Assembly (NCBI GenBank): GCA_039679385.1
Contig: JBDKVB010000097.1
Coordinates: 1 to 64,000, forward strand
Direction of reading: 5' to 3'
Source: Armatimonadia bacterium
Lineage (GTDB): Bacteria; Armatimonadota; Zipacnadia; Zipacnadales; JABUFB01
DNA length: 64,000 nucleotides
This document shows, in pieces, positions 17,666 to 26,178 of this stretch (positions are counted from its first letter, which is position 1; every line of letters starts with the position of its first letter). Under the pieces are notes generated by a model. The model had not been told where the DNA came from. It saw nothing but the letters and a program-made list of their open reading frames with translations, and ran no database searches. Both the position numbers and the translations under genes were made by a program.

Positions 17666-18730
17666 CTATCGCTTGACCTTCTTGGGCTTGAGGGTCCCGT
17701 CCTCGATCATCGACAGGTAAGCGGAGTCCTTCTGCTTCAGCGGCATATCGACGCGGCCGCGTCGCCGGCTGGACTCATAGGTCGCGAAGATGACCTCGGT
17801 GGTCTGCAGGGCGCGACGAGCCGCCAGTTCCGGTTCGCGTCCCTCCTTGAGCGCATCGAGGAGGTCCTTGATCCCCAGCGTGATTGCATCTCCGCCGTGC
17901 AGTCCGCCGCCGAGCTTCGGCGTCTTCCACTTGCTGTCGCCCTTGCCGCGCACCCACAGCGGAGTGTCGCCACCACGCAGCTCAACGACGCCGTCGGTGC
18001 CGATGATGCGCATGGAGCAGCCGATATCGCTGTCCTCGCCGGTGAACAGCACGCCGCGCACGCCGTTCTCGAACTTCATTTCGCAGATCGCCTGGTGCTC
18101 GTAGGGTAGTCCGAAGACTTCATGCCACTCACGGGCGTCAATCTGCCCCAGGACCCACTTGACGGGGTTCTCGTTGTTGAAGAAGAACATCATGTCGATC
18201 CAGTGGGTACCCCAGTCGATCATGTTGCTGCAGGAGCCCTCCAGCCGCACGATGTCGCCGATGGCGCCACTGTGGGCGACTTCCTTCGCCTTCCGGAAGG
18301 CGGGCAGGAAGCGGCGCTGGTGGTTGAAGGTGAGCTGCGTGCCAGCCTTCTCGCAGGCGGCGGCCATCTTCTGGGCCTCGCCCCAGGTCGGCGCCATGGG
18401 CTTCTCCGAGTGCACGGCGCGAACCCCGGCCTTCGCGCAGGCCATGACGGCCATTCCGTGCAGTTGCGGCCACAGGCAGACGCTCACCACATCCGGCTTC
18501 TCGGCCTTGAGCATCTTCTTGAAGTCGGTGTAGAGCGCAGCCTTCGGGCAGTGCTGCTCGGCGAAGGCCTGGGCGTTCTCCGGGCGGATGTCGGCAAGAG
18601 CGACGATCTCGGCCCCGGGATAGGCGTTGTACCCGCGGGCGTGGGAATGGGCCATTCCTGACCCCGTTCGTCCTTCGCTTCCGTGTGGACGTCCCGTGCC
18701 GATGATGGCGGCGCGCAGTGTCTCTGGCAT
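17666..18730 (-). CDS. Gfo/Idh/MocA family NAD(P)-dependent sugar dehydrogenase
   Basis: The start is ATG 18730, 9 nt after AAAGGAG; 354 residues. A Rossmann fold opens with LRAAIIGTGRP; the glycine-rich loop is longer than usual (an insert of ~9-10 residues before GMAHSHARGY). HSEKPMAPTWGEA contains the conserved EKP lysine and GTHWIDMMFFF the conserved catalytic-region His/Asp. The C-terminal alpha/beta domain binds substrate. Enzymes of this family oxidise or isomerise sugars and cyclitols. Its neighbours (beta-helix lipoprotein and glycosidase) suggest action on a released monosaccharide. No signal peptide is present, so it acts in the cytoplasm. Confidence 0.9.
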   Translation of the reverse strand: MPETLRAAIIGTGRPHGSEGRTGSGMAHSHARGYNAYPGAEIVALADIRPENAQAFAEQHCPKAALYTDFKKMLKAEKPDVVSVCLWPQLHGMAVMACAKAGVRAVHSEKPMAPTWGEAQKMAAACEKAGTQLTFNHQRRFLPAFRKAKEVAHSGAIGDIVRLEGSCSNMIDWGTHWIDMMFFFNNENPVKWVLGQIDAREWHEVFGLPYEHQAICEMKFENGVRGVLFTGEDSDIGCSMRIIGTDGVVELRGGDTPLWVRGKGDSKWKTPKLGGGLHGGDAITLGIKDLLDALKEGREPELAARRALQTTEVIFATYESSRRRGRVDMPLKQKDSAYLSMIEDGTLKPKKVKR

Positions 18731-18853
18731 ATCGGTTGGCTCCTTTTGGCTTCGCATGGCGAGAACACTTGCAGGGGTTCGCCGCGCGAATCTGAAACCC
18801 TTCGTCCTTCGCCAAAGTGAACGCTGTTCGACGCAAGCTGTGTGCGCCGCAGC

Positions 18854-20635
18854 CTACTTCGCAGCCTCTTCCGGTCGCGGTCCGAAGTGCGGCAGGTCGC
18901 CTCCAAGTTCGTAGGCGCCAAGATCAGGGGCCTTCCCCGCATACCCATCGTTGAGACCGGGAAGCACCTCCCCCGCGTCCACGGCTTCGCAGCCCGGTCG
19001 CAGTCGCAGGTCAACGCTCTCCGGGTCGGCCCTACCCGCCGGGTCTCCAGGTACCTGAAGACCCGAGGCGAAGGCCTGGTCGGCCCGTACCAGGACCGCG
19101 TGTTTCTCGACGGGGCTGCGGGCCTGCACCTCCTCGAGGGTCGCGTAGCGCACGCGATTCCACTTCAGCAGGTTGCCGCTGCGGATGCGGGCGAAGCCGT
19201 CATAGTCGAAATCGCAGCCCGCCATCGGCGACGTGAACTCTGCAGCGTAGGCGGCATCCGTGCCCAGGAACAGGTTGTTGCGCCACACGCAGTTGCGCAC
19301 CGTTGCCGAGGTCGCGACCATGACCGGCATTCCTGACTTGACGCAGGTGTTGTGCAGCATCAGGGCGCCCGAGGGGCTGTTGTGCATCTTGAAGGGCTCG
19401 ACCGTCACGTTGTAGAGCGCATTCCGGAAGATGTAGACAGGGCCGCCAACGACCGGCTGAGTGGAGATGCCCTGAAAGACGTTCGTGAGCCGGTTGAGGA
19501 AGCACCGCGTGTTCCGATAGGACTCATCCATCTCAATCCCGTCGTCGACGCACTCGCTGATCTCGTTGTTGTGGAAGTCGATGGCCTCGCAGCGTTGGCT
19601 GGGGAAGGTGTCGATGGCATCCTTGAAGTTCCGAACCCGGTTGTAGCAGACCACATGGCCCACGCCGGACACTTGGATACCGCGGTCTTCCTCGATGTCG
19701 CCCGCGTTCGCCGGACGTGGCCAGTTCAGCGGACCTTCGAGGGTGTTGTCGGAAATAAAGAGCCCGCGGAGGGTGTCGCCGTCGTTGCGAGTCGCGGTGA
19801 TCCCGTTCTTCACAGCCTCGAACCGGCAGCGGCGGATCACCACCCGAGACGAGCCGTGGGCCACAAGTCCCCACTGGGCGCGGCGAATCGTCAGCCTCTC
19901 GAACCAGACATCGTGCACGTCGGAGGCAGAGACAGCGCGTGCCGGCACCTCCGGCGCCTTGCCCTGAGCGTCGAGAATGACCTCGCCATCTCCCCTCGCG
20001 GTCCAGACGATCGGGTGTCCCGGCTCGCCTGACTTCGTAACCTCAAAGGTGCCTTCGTACACGCCGACGCCGAGCAGCATCAGGCTCCCGGGCTGCGCCC
20101 TTGCCTGAGCGGCTGCGAGGCCCCGAAAGGGGTCCTGGGCCGTGCCGCTCCCTCCACCCTTGCCCGGCATGACATACAGCGGGGTCAGGTCGGGCGGTCG
20201 AACGGGCTCAGCCAGCGTCCGGCAGGCGAGGAGACGCTCCGCTTCTCCCCCCTCAGGGTCAATCAGATTCAGACGCAACTCGTAGGCCGTGCCCGGCTCC
20301 AGGAGCAGTGCACTACCGGCGAAGAGCCAGGCATCCGAGGGAACCGCGAAGGCGGTGCCGCCACGACTGCCGCGAAGTGCTTCCTTCTCGACGCGGAAGA
20401 GGGGCAGTCCGAGCCGCCAGTCGGCACTGCCTGCCTTCCGGAAGCGCAGCTCGACTCGCGCATTGCGGTTCTCGTCACCACGGATCACCCAGTAGGCTCC
20501 GAGGCAATGCAGCGTCGGGGCCTCCAGCACGGGTTCTCCGAGCGGTATGGACGCGTCCTCTGCCGAACTGCACCCGGCACACCCTAGAAGGACCAGACCC
20601 AGCACGAACCACCGACAGGAGCTCACGGAACGCAT
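18854..20635 (-). CDS. right-handed beta-helix lipoprotein
   Basis: The start is ATG 20635 behind GGGAGG; 593 residues. The signal peptide ends in a lipobox (VLLGC, lipidated C19). An N-terminal fibronectin-like sandwich (~residues 35-160) precedes PLYVMPGKGGGSGTAQDPFR and AAQARAQPGSLMLLGVG, the opening of a parallel beta-helix. Rungs with repeated asparagine-containing turns follow (FISDNTLEG, CYNRVRNFKDAID, DFHNNEISECVDDG). It resembles polysaccharide lyase or alginate-epimerase-like proteins. The catalytic residues are not identifiable by eye. It begins the - strand glycan cluster, divergent from the repeat protein at 20846. Confidence 0.85.
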   Translation of the reverse strand: MRSVSSCRWFVLGLVLLGCAGCSSAEDASIPLGEPVLEAPTLHCLGAYWVIRGDENRNARVELRFRKAGSADWRLGLPLFRVEKEALRGSRGGTAFAVPSDAWLFAGSALLLEPGTAYELRLNLIDPEGGEAERLLACRTLAEPVRPPDLTPLYVMPGKGGGSGTAQDPFRGLAAAQARAQPGSLMLLGVGVYEGTFEVTKSGEPGHPIVWTARGDGEVILDAQGKAPEVPARAVSASDVHDVWFERLTIRRAQWGLVAHGSSRVVIRRCRFEAVKNGITATRNDGDTLRGLFISDNTLEGPLNWPRPANAGDIEEDRGIQVSGVGHVVCYNRVRNFKDAIDTFPSQRCEAIDFHNNEISECVDDGIEMDESYRNTRCFLNRLTNVFQGISTQPVVGGPVYIFRNALYNVTVEPFKMHNSPSGALMLHNTCVKSGMPVMVATSATVRNCVWRNNLFLGTDAAYAAEFTSPMAGCDFDYDGFARIRSGNLLKWNRVRYATLEEVQARSPVEKHAVLVRADQAFASGLQVPGDPAGRADPESVDLRLRPGCEAVDAGEVLPGLNDGYAGKAPDLGAYELGGDLPHFGPRPEEAAK

Positions 20636-20845
20636 CTTGCGTGCCTCCCTTCGACAGCCAGACCCCCAACTCATGGGATGCCCTCTGACCTGCTGTGCGT
20701 CGCGGAGAGCTTGCATCCTCCCTCGCGTGGGGCCAGGACCCCGAGAGGAGGGAAATGGCAGTGGAACGTAGAAGGATGAATTGTTGTTCTTGGGCCATAG
20801 TAACAGCGGTCTCTGACTGCGGCCCTCAGGTGGAGGTCCTTGCCG

Positions 20846-23395
20846 ATGATGGTTCGTTCCGCACGCCCACTCATCCTGCTGTTGCTCTCCCTGGTTCTGC
20901 TGCCGACTCCGTTGCTGCTGGCCGACGGCACCGATTCGGTGTCCACGGTGGGTCAGCTTCCTGCTCCGGAGGGAACGGCCAAGTCTGCGTCCGACGGTGC
21001 GGTGCCGGTAACCGGTGCCGCCCAGACGCCGCAGGCCCCAGCGGCCGGTGTCGAGGTCCTTGGCCCGGCCCAGGAGCGCACGACGGTCACCGTGGCCGGC
21101 TTCCCGGTCGAGGCAGTCACCTCCCTTCGTGACGGCGTGACAATGGGCAGCGGCACGGTCGAGGTTCCTGAGGTCGGGAAGGTCGACCTCAACTTCGCCC
21201 TGGATGCCAGGAAGCGCGTCTCCGGCACCTGGCAGGGGTCGGTGGCTATCCCCGGGCTGAGCGCTGCGCAGGCTAGCTCCGGCACCATCTCACCCTCCGG
21301 CCTAGAGGGGTCACGCACGCTGACGCTGGCCGGCAACGAGGTCAAGCTGGGCTATGTGATCAGGCCCGGCGGGATGACGGCCGACTGGACCGGGGCCATG
21401 AACCTGGGGACCTTCGCCTTCCAGCGCGCCGCCGTCAGGGTCCGCAGCGTCCGATCGGGCGGCGGCTTCACACATCAGGCAACACTCGAGGGCTCGCAGG
21501 CACTTGATCTCCCGGGCCTCGGTGGCGCGAAGGCTTTCCAGCTCTCCCTCGAGCAGGGCGCACCGAAGGCCGCCTGGCGGGGCACGATCCGGCTTGGCTC
21601 CTATGCCTTCAACGACGCCGTGATCAGCATTTCCAGCGCCGGGCAGGTCGACGTGACCGGCTCCTACCGTCTGACGGCGCCCGGCGGGGTGGCGATCGAC
21701 TTCGCGCTGGCCTATGACGGTCAGCAGCTCTCGGCAAAGGGCCTCGCGAAGGCTACTCTGGGCACCAACGTCATGCCGGAAGCGCCCGTCACGATCGGCC
21801 CCGGCGGCGAAATGAGCTTTGCCGCCAAGGCACCGATCACCCTTCCCGGGCTGGGGGAGCGCGAGTTCGGCCTCACTTACGAGGGCGCGCAGGTGCGCGG
21901 CTTGTGGGCTGGGACTGTGAGTCTGGGCACCTTCTCCTTCCCGAACACCAGGATACTGATCAGCACAACGGGACAGGTCACGGTTGCCGGCGTAGCGACC
22001 CTGAGCGTCCCCGGGATCACCGGCGCACGCGACTTCACCCTCGACTACACGAAGGACCAACTCACCGCCTTCTGGCAGGGCACCCTGGCCCTGGGGACCT
22101 ACAACTTCCCGAACACTCGAGGCGTCATCAGCAGCGACGGCGTCTTCAGCATCACCGGGGCGGCCAATCAGGCGGTTCCGGGCGTGGGTGGCGGGAGGCG
22201 CTTCGTACTGGGCTACGCGAAGGACACGCTCTCGGCGGACTGGTCTGGTGCGCTGAACCTGGGGACCTACAGCTTCCCCAAGACCTCCGCAAGCATCACC
22301 GGCTTCGGTCAGGTAAGCTTCACCGGCAAGGCCGGCCTTACGCCGGTTGCAGCCCTTGGTGCGCACGAGTTTGACCTGCGCTACGCGGCCAACACCCTTC
22401 GCGCAGTGTATGACGGCACGCTCAGCTTCAGCGGGCACGACCTCATGGACGGCCATCTGGAGATCAGCAGCAACGGCCAGGTGAGCGGCTCCGGCTCAGC
22501 GTCGATCAACATCCCCGTCCTCGGAGCACGCACCTTCGCCCTGCAACTGACGAACCTGCAGCCGTCGCTGGTCTGGAGCGGCAGCACGAACATCGCTGGA
22601 CTGGCACGCGACCTGACCTACACGATCGCACCGGACGGCAAGATGCGCTGGCGGTCCAGTACCGGCATCAAGGTCGGAGCATGGACCCTCGCCGAGGCGA
22701 AGGTCGACCGTGAGGTCGACCCCGCAGCCGGGATCAAGTTCCCGCTGCAGGTTCTGGGCAAGCCGCTGAACGCCGTCCTCGATGCCGCCGGGAACCTCAA
22801 TGGAAGCTGGTCGGGGAAGGTGGAGGCCTTCGGCATCCCTCTTGCAGAGGCCAGACTCGTCGCAGACAACACCGGCGTCTCGGGAACGGGCAGCATCGGC
22901 TTCGGGGTCCGGCAGATCACGGGGGCGAGTTTCACCGTGCAGCCGGAGGGGACACTCGCAGGCACTGGAAGCGTGGCGCTGGGTGGCGGCCTCAGCATCG
23001 GGGCGGACTTCAGGATCGCCAAGAACTCGTACTCGGTCACAGGTACTCTCGCGAAGGATATGATGATCCCGGGCGTGGTCGCCAACTGGCATTTCACCGC
23101 AGGCCTCAGCCTGGGCCTTGCGAACAAGGATATCATCACCACGGTTGGTGGCGCAGTCACCCGGAACCCCAAGCATATCTGCACGGTCGGCACCTGCCCC
23201 AATCGTACCGGCGGACCACTTGGACCCGGTCGCCTGGGAACCCAGTCCTGCCCGGCGGATGGCAAGGAGACCGGAGACAAGCAGACCTTCGGCGATGCCA
23301 CCGGGTCCCTCGACATGGCCAACGGCGAGGTCAAGCTGCACATCTCCGCCATGTACGGCGTCGCGTCGCAGGACTTGGTCTTCCACCTGTGGTAG
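20846..23395 (+). CDS. secreted protein built of ~56-residue beta repeats, function unknown
   Basis: ATG 20846 lies 9 nt after GGAGG (20832-20836); the in-frame TTG at 20840 is too close. The 849 residues start with a signal peptide (MMVRSARPLILLLLSLVLL). Roughly nine repeats follow of the type LPGLG.R.F.L.Y....L.A.W.GTL.LGTY.FPNT..ISS.G.V. The LGT(F/Y) landmarks at 21923, 22091 and 22259 are spaced exactly 168 bp (56 codons). The C-terminus differs and carries CTVGTCPNRTGG and QSCPADGKE, possibly two disulfides. Repeats rich in alternating hydrophobics and Gly suggest a long beta-solenoid or beta-sandwich rod on the cell surface. No enzymatic motif is seen. Confidence 0.8.
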   Translation: MMVRSARPLILLLLSLVLLPTPLLLADGTDSVSTVGQLPAPEGTAKSASDGAVPVTGAAQTPQAPAAGVEVLGPAQERTTVTVAGFPVEAVTSLRDGVTMGSGTVEVPEVGKVDLNFALDARKRVSGTWQGSVAIPGLSAAQASSGTISPSGLEGSRTLTLAGNEVKLGYVIRPGGMTADWTGAMNLGTFAFQRAAVRVRSVRSGGGFTHQATLEGSQALDLPGLGGAKAFQLSLEQGAPKAAWRGTIRLGSYAFNDAVISISSAGQVDVTGSYRLTAPGGVAIDFALAYDGQQLSAKGLAKATLGTNVMPEAPVTIGPGGEMSFAAKAPITLPGLGEREFGLTYEGAQVRGLWAGTVSLGTFSFPNTRILISTTGQVTVAGVATLSVPGITGARDFTLDYTKDQLTAFWQGTLALGTYNFPNTRGVISSDGVFSITGAANQAVPGVGGGRRFVLGYAKDTLSADWSGALNLGTYSFPKTSASITGFGQVSFTGKAGLTPVAALGAHEFDLRYAANTLRAVYDGTLSFSGHDLMDGHLEISSNGQVSGSGSASINIPVLGARTFALQLTNLQPSLVWSGSTNIAGLARDLTYTIAPDGKMRWRSSTGIKVGAWTLAEAKVDREVDPAAGIKFPLQVLGKPLNAVLDAAGNLNGSWSGKVEAFGIPLAEARLVADNTGVSGTGSIGFGVRQITGASFTVQPEGTLAGTGSVALGGGLSIGADFRIAKNSYSVTGTLAKDMMIPGVVANWHFTAGLSLGLANKDIITTVGGAVTRNPKHICTVGTCPNRTGGPLGPGRLGTQSCPADGKETGDKQTFGDATGSLDMANGEVKLHISAMYGVASQDLVFHLW

Positions 23396-23637
23396 GGCCT
23401 CGGCTTCTCGCGGGCTCCCTCTCTGCTGCCGAGCCGTCAGCGCCGAACTCGGGTGACGCTCGGTTTCCCGGGATGTGGGCGTTCGCCTTGGCACCCCACA
23501 GGAAGGGAGTCTTTCGCGTCTGAGTCCGGCCGGCCATGCCGGCTCAGACACGTGGCTGGACGCAGACTATCACCGCAACCGTGCCCGGCTCGCACAGACC
23601 TCAGGACGCAGGGGCGGGCACAGAAGGAGACAGTGCT

Positions 23638-25620
23638 GTGGCAAGAGCAGAGCGTGCGGTCTTCCTCGGTCTTGATGCGATGGTCCCCACGATGGTCGAA
23701 CGTTTCCTGGCTGAAGGAGCCATGCCCAACCTGGCCCGGCTGATCGGCCACGGAGTCTTCACCAGGATTCGTCCTGCCATCCCCGCCCAGACACCCACCA
23801 ACTGGACCACCCTCGCTACAGGCGCTACTCCAGGAAACCACGGGGTTGTGCAGTGGGGATCGCACCTGCCGGGCGAGCCAGTCTGGGAGTACCACCGGGC
23901 TGAGGCTTTCAATGCTGGACTGTGTCGGGCCGAGTACCTCTGGGAGACCGCAGCCAGAGCAGGGATGCGGAGTGTCGTCGTCAACTACGCCGGGTATCCC
24001 CCGACCACCGAGATGGCAGTCCACCTTGACCGCCTCTTCCAGCCTGCTCGCTCGTACTACGACCTCGCCGCTCCGACGGTGTACCACAATCTCCCCGACC
24101 AGCAGGGCGGCACGCTGATCGAGCTGCGTGAGGCTACCGGCTGGACCAACACTCCGGAGAGCAAGCTCCCGCTGCTTGAGACCGAGGTCGAGGTGCTCAC
24201 GGCAACCGAGGGAACCGGCCCCCGCTACCAGGTCCTGATCTGGAGCCAGGGCGGCGGCTACGACACCGTCACGATCGCGCAGTCCAAGGACCTCCAGACG
24301 CAGGTAGCCGAGCTCTCCGCGCGCGAATGGAGCGGCTGGCTCCGCGCACCCTTCACCACCGCCGACCAGGGAGACTGCGAAGGCGCCTTCCGCTTCAAGC
24401 TCCTGGAGATCGCCCCTGACGCTTCAGTTCTGCGGCTGTTCCGCCTGGACGCCTTCCCCACCGACGGCCGGATCATCTCCAACCCCTGGTTGGGTCAGCG
24501 CCTGACCGAGGTCCTGGGCCCGTACCTGCACGCGGGAGGCACCTGTGGTCTGCATTGCCACGGCCTGCTGGGCTTTGACACCGTGGACCAAGTCATGGGT
24601 GCCGAGGCGAGCCGCTGGGCGAAGGCCGTCCACCTGGCCGTCGAGGAGCTCGACGCCTCACTCGTGTACCTGCACTGGCACATCCTCGACGAGATGGGAC
24701 ACACCTTCCAGGCTCGCGTCGATCCGACGGGCACCGACTACGATCCGGGCAACCTGGAGGAGAACTGGGAGATCCTGCGCGACTACTACAGGGCGGCGGA
24801 CCGCTTCGTCGGTGCCTTCGTCGAGGAGCTCACGGATGGCCAGACGGTGTTCGCCGTTGCCTCTGACCACGGAACGCCGGCCAATGCCAAAGCGGTATCC
24901 CTCCTCAACCTGTTCAAGACGCGCGGCTGGGTCGCCCTGAGTGATGACGGCCGGCACGTGGACTGGAAGCGCAGCAAGGTCTTCCTGTCTCAGAACCACC
25001 TCTGGGTCAACCTTCAGGGGCGCGACGAGGGCGGAATCGTGCCGCAGGGCGAGTACGAGGACCTGCGCAGGGAGGTCCTAACGGCCCTCCGAGACCTCAA
25101 AGACCCTGACACCGGGTGTCATGTTCTTCCGATCGTTCTAGCACGGGAAGACGCACCAATGATCGGTCTGTGGGGCGAGTACATCGGCGACATCGTGTTC
25201 GTCTACGCCGGAGGGTACCGGTGGTCAGGCGACGAGACCTTGCGGCTGGGCGAAGAGCGTCTGATCTTCCCCTGCGGCGGCGGTAACCACGGTCCGATGA
25301 TTCCGACCTACGAGACCGAGGTCTCCTCCGTCATGGGCGCGCTCATTCTGTCCGGGGCGGGCGTCAAGCGCGGTGTGAAGGTGCCCAGGGACGCGCAGTT
25401 CAGCTATACCACTGCGGACGTCGCGCCGACCCTGGCTCACCTTCTGGGTCTTGCGCCGCCCGCGCAGAACGAGGGCAGAATCCTGCACGAGTTCGTCCAG
25501 GGCAGCACCAGCCAGCGCCCGGACCATCCCCTGGTCCCAACCGACCGCCCAGTCGTGAAGGCACCGGCACGACACCCTCAGCGTCCAGCGCTCCAGGGCG
25601 ACGTTACTGACGAGCAGTGA
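23638..25620 (+). CDS. alkaline-phosphatase-superfamily phosphodiesterase/nucleotide pyrophosphatase
   Basis: GTG 23638 is 8 nt after AAGGAG (23624-23629), giving 660 residues. ARAERAVFLGLDAMVP starts the metal-binding core. TPTNWTTLATGATPGNHG carries the expected nucleophilic Thr and the GNHG turn of type I phosphodiesterases. Later HWHILDEMGH and VASDHGTP supply further metal ligands. There is no obvious signal peptide. Relatives hydrolyse phosphodiesters, pyrophosphates or phosphonates. The substrate is unknown. It lies alone between the repeat protein and a sensor kinase and ends before a strong hairpin. Confidence 0.85.
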   Translation: MARAERAVFLGLDAMVPTMVERFLAEGAMPNLARLIGHGVFTRIRPAIPAQTPTNWTTLATGATPGNHGVVQWGSHLPGEPVWEYHRAEAFNAGLCRAEYLWETAARAGMRSVVVNYAGYPPTTEMAVHLDRLFQPARSYYDLAAPTVYHNLPDQQGGTLIELREATGWTNTPESKLPLLETEVEVLTATEGTGPRYQVLIWSQGGGYDTVTIAQSKDLQTQVAELSAREWSGWLRAPFTTADQGDCEGAFRFKLLEIAPDASVLRLFRLDAFPTDGRIISNPWLGQRLTEVLGPYLHAGGTCGLHCHGLLGFDTVDQVMGAEASRWAKAVHLAVEELDASLVYLHWHILDEMGHTFQARVDPTGTDYDPGNLEENWEILRDYYRAADRFVGAFVEELTDGQTVFAVASDHGTPANAKAVSLLNLFKTRGWVALSDDGRHVDWKRSKVFLSQNHLWVNLQGRDEGGIVPQGEYEDLRREVLTALRDLKDPDTGCHVLPIVLAREDAPMIGLWGEYIGDIVFVYAGGYRWSGDETLRLGEERLIFPCGGGNHGPMIPTYETEVSSVMGALILSGAGVKRGVKVPRDAQFSYTTADVAPTLAHLLGLAPPAQNEGRILHEFVQGSTSQRPDHPLVPTDRPVVKAPARHPQRPALQGDVTDEQ

Positions 25621-25626
25621 ACCTCA

Positions 25627-25658
25627 GCGGGGCCCAGGCAGTCTGACCTGGGCCCCGC
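25627..25658 (+). terminator. 12-bp GC hairpin after the phosphodiesterase
   Basis: GCGGGGCCCAGG (25627-25638) pairs with CCTGGGCCCCGC (25647-25658). No T-tract follows. The remaining 25659-25998 holds the promoter below and no convincing gene; a 44-codon frame from ATG 25862 has no recognisable product. Confidence 0.55.
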
Positions 25659-25820
25659 CAGGCAACTCTCCGTCGGCTCTCCTCCCGTCACCTCCGCAGC
25701 CTCCTGGGAGTGACAGATACGCCACAGGCCACTCACGGCCTGACGACTGCGGTCGGACCTCTGTTTGCGCGGCGGTTGCCTTCACGAAACCTTCCGGTGA
25801 CGGCACAGAAAAACTCAAGC

Positions 25821-25849
25821 TTTCATCAGTTTCACCTCTGTGCTATAAT
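25821..25849 (+). promoter_or_regulatory. promoter upstream of the hybrid kinase
   Basis: A perfect TATAAT at 25844-25849 stands 17 nt after a weak TTTCAT (25821-25826) in a locally AT-rich stretch. It implies a leader of about 300 nt before the kinase frame is convincingly protein-like. Confidence 0.6.
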
Positions 25850-26178
25850 AAGCCACGTGTCATGGCGGCGGTCAGATCCTATACTGGCCGATCAAGAGCA
25901 TCGGATGTTCGCCCTTTGGTCCGTGGCGTCACAGCTTCCCGCAGCATCGTCACTGGGAGCGAACCTGTTCTGGGCGTGAGCGCCATGCTTCACTGAGGTT
26001 GCCCGAAGCGTACTCGGACCAGCAGCCACCTGCTATCTGCCAGGGGCGCGGTCCGAGGGCAAGGCAAGCCGCGAGCGAGTTGCGTCGAATCGGGGCAAGC
26101 GCAGCGCAAGGCCCTCCTCCGCGCGACACAAGGGCCCCGAGGTCTCACGACGCCGACGAACACCGGGGTGAACGCCAA

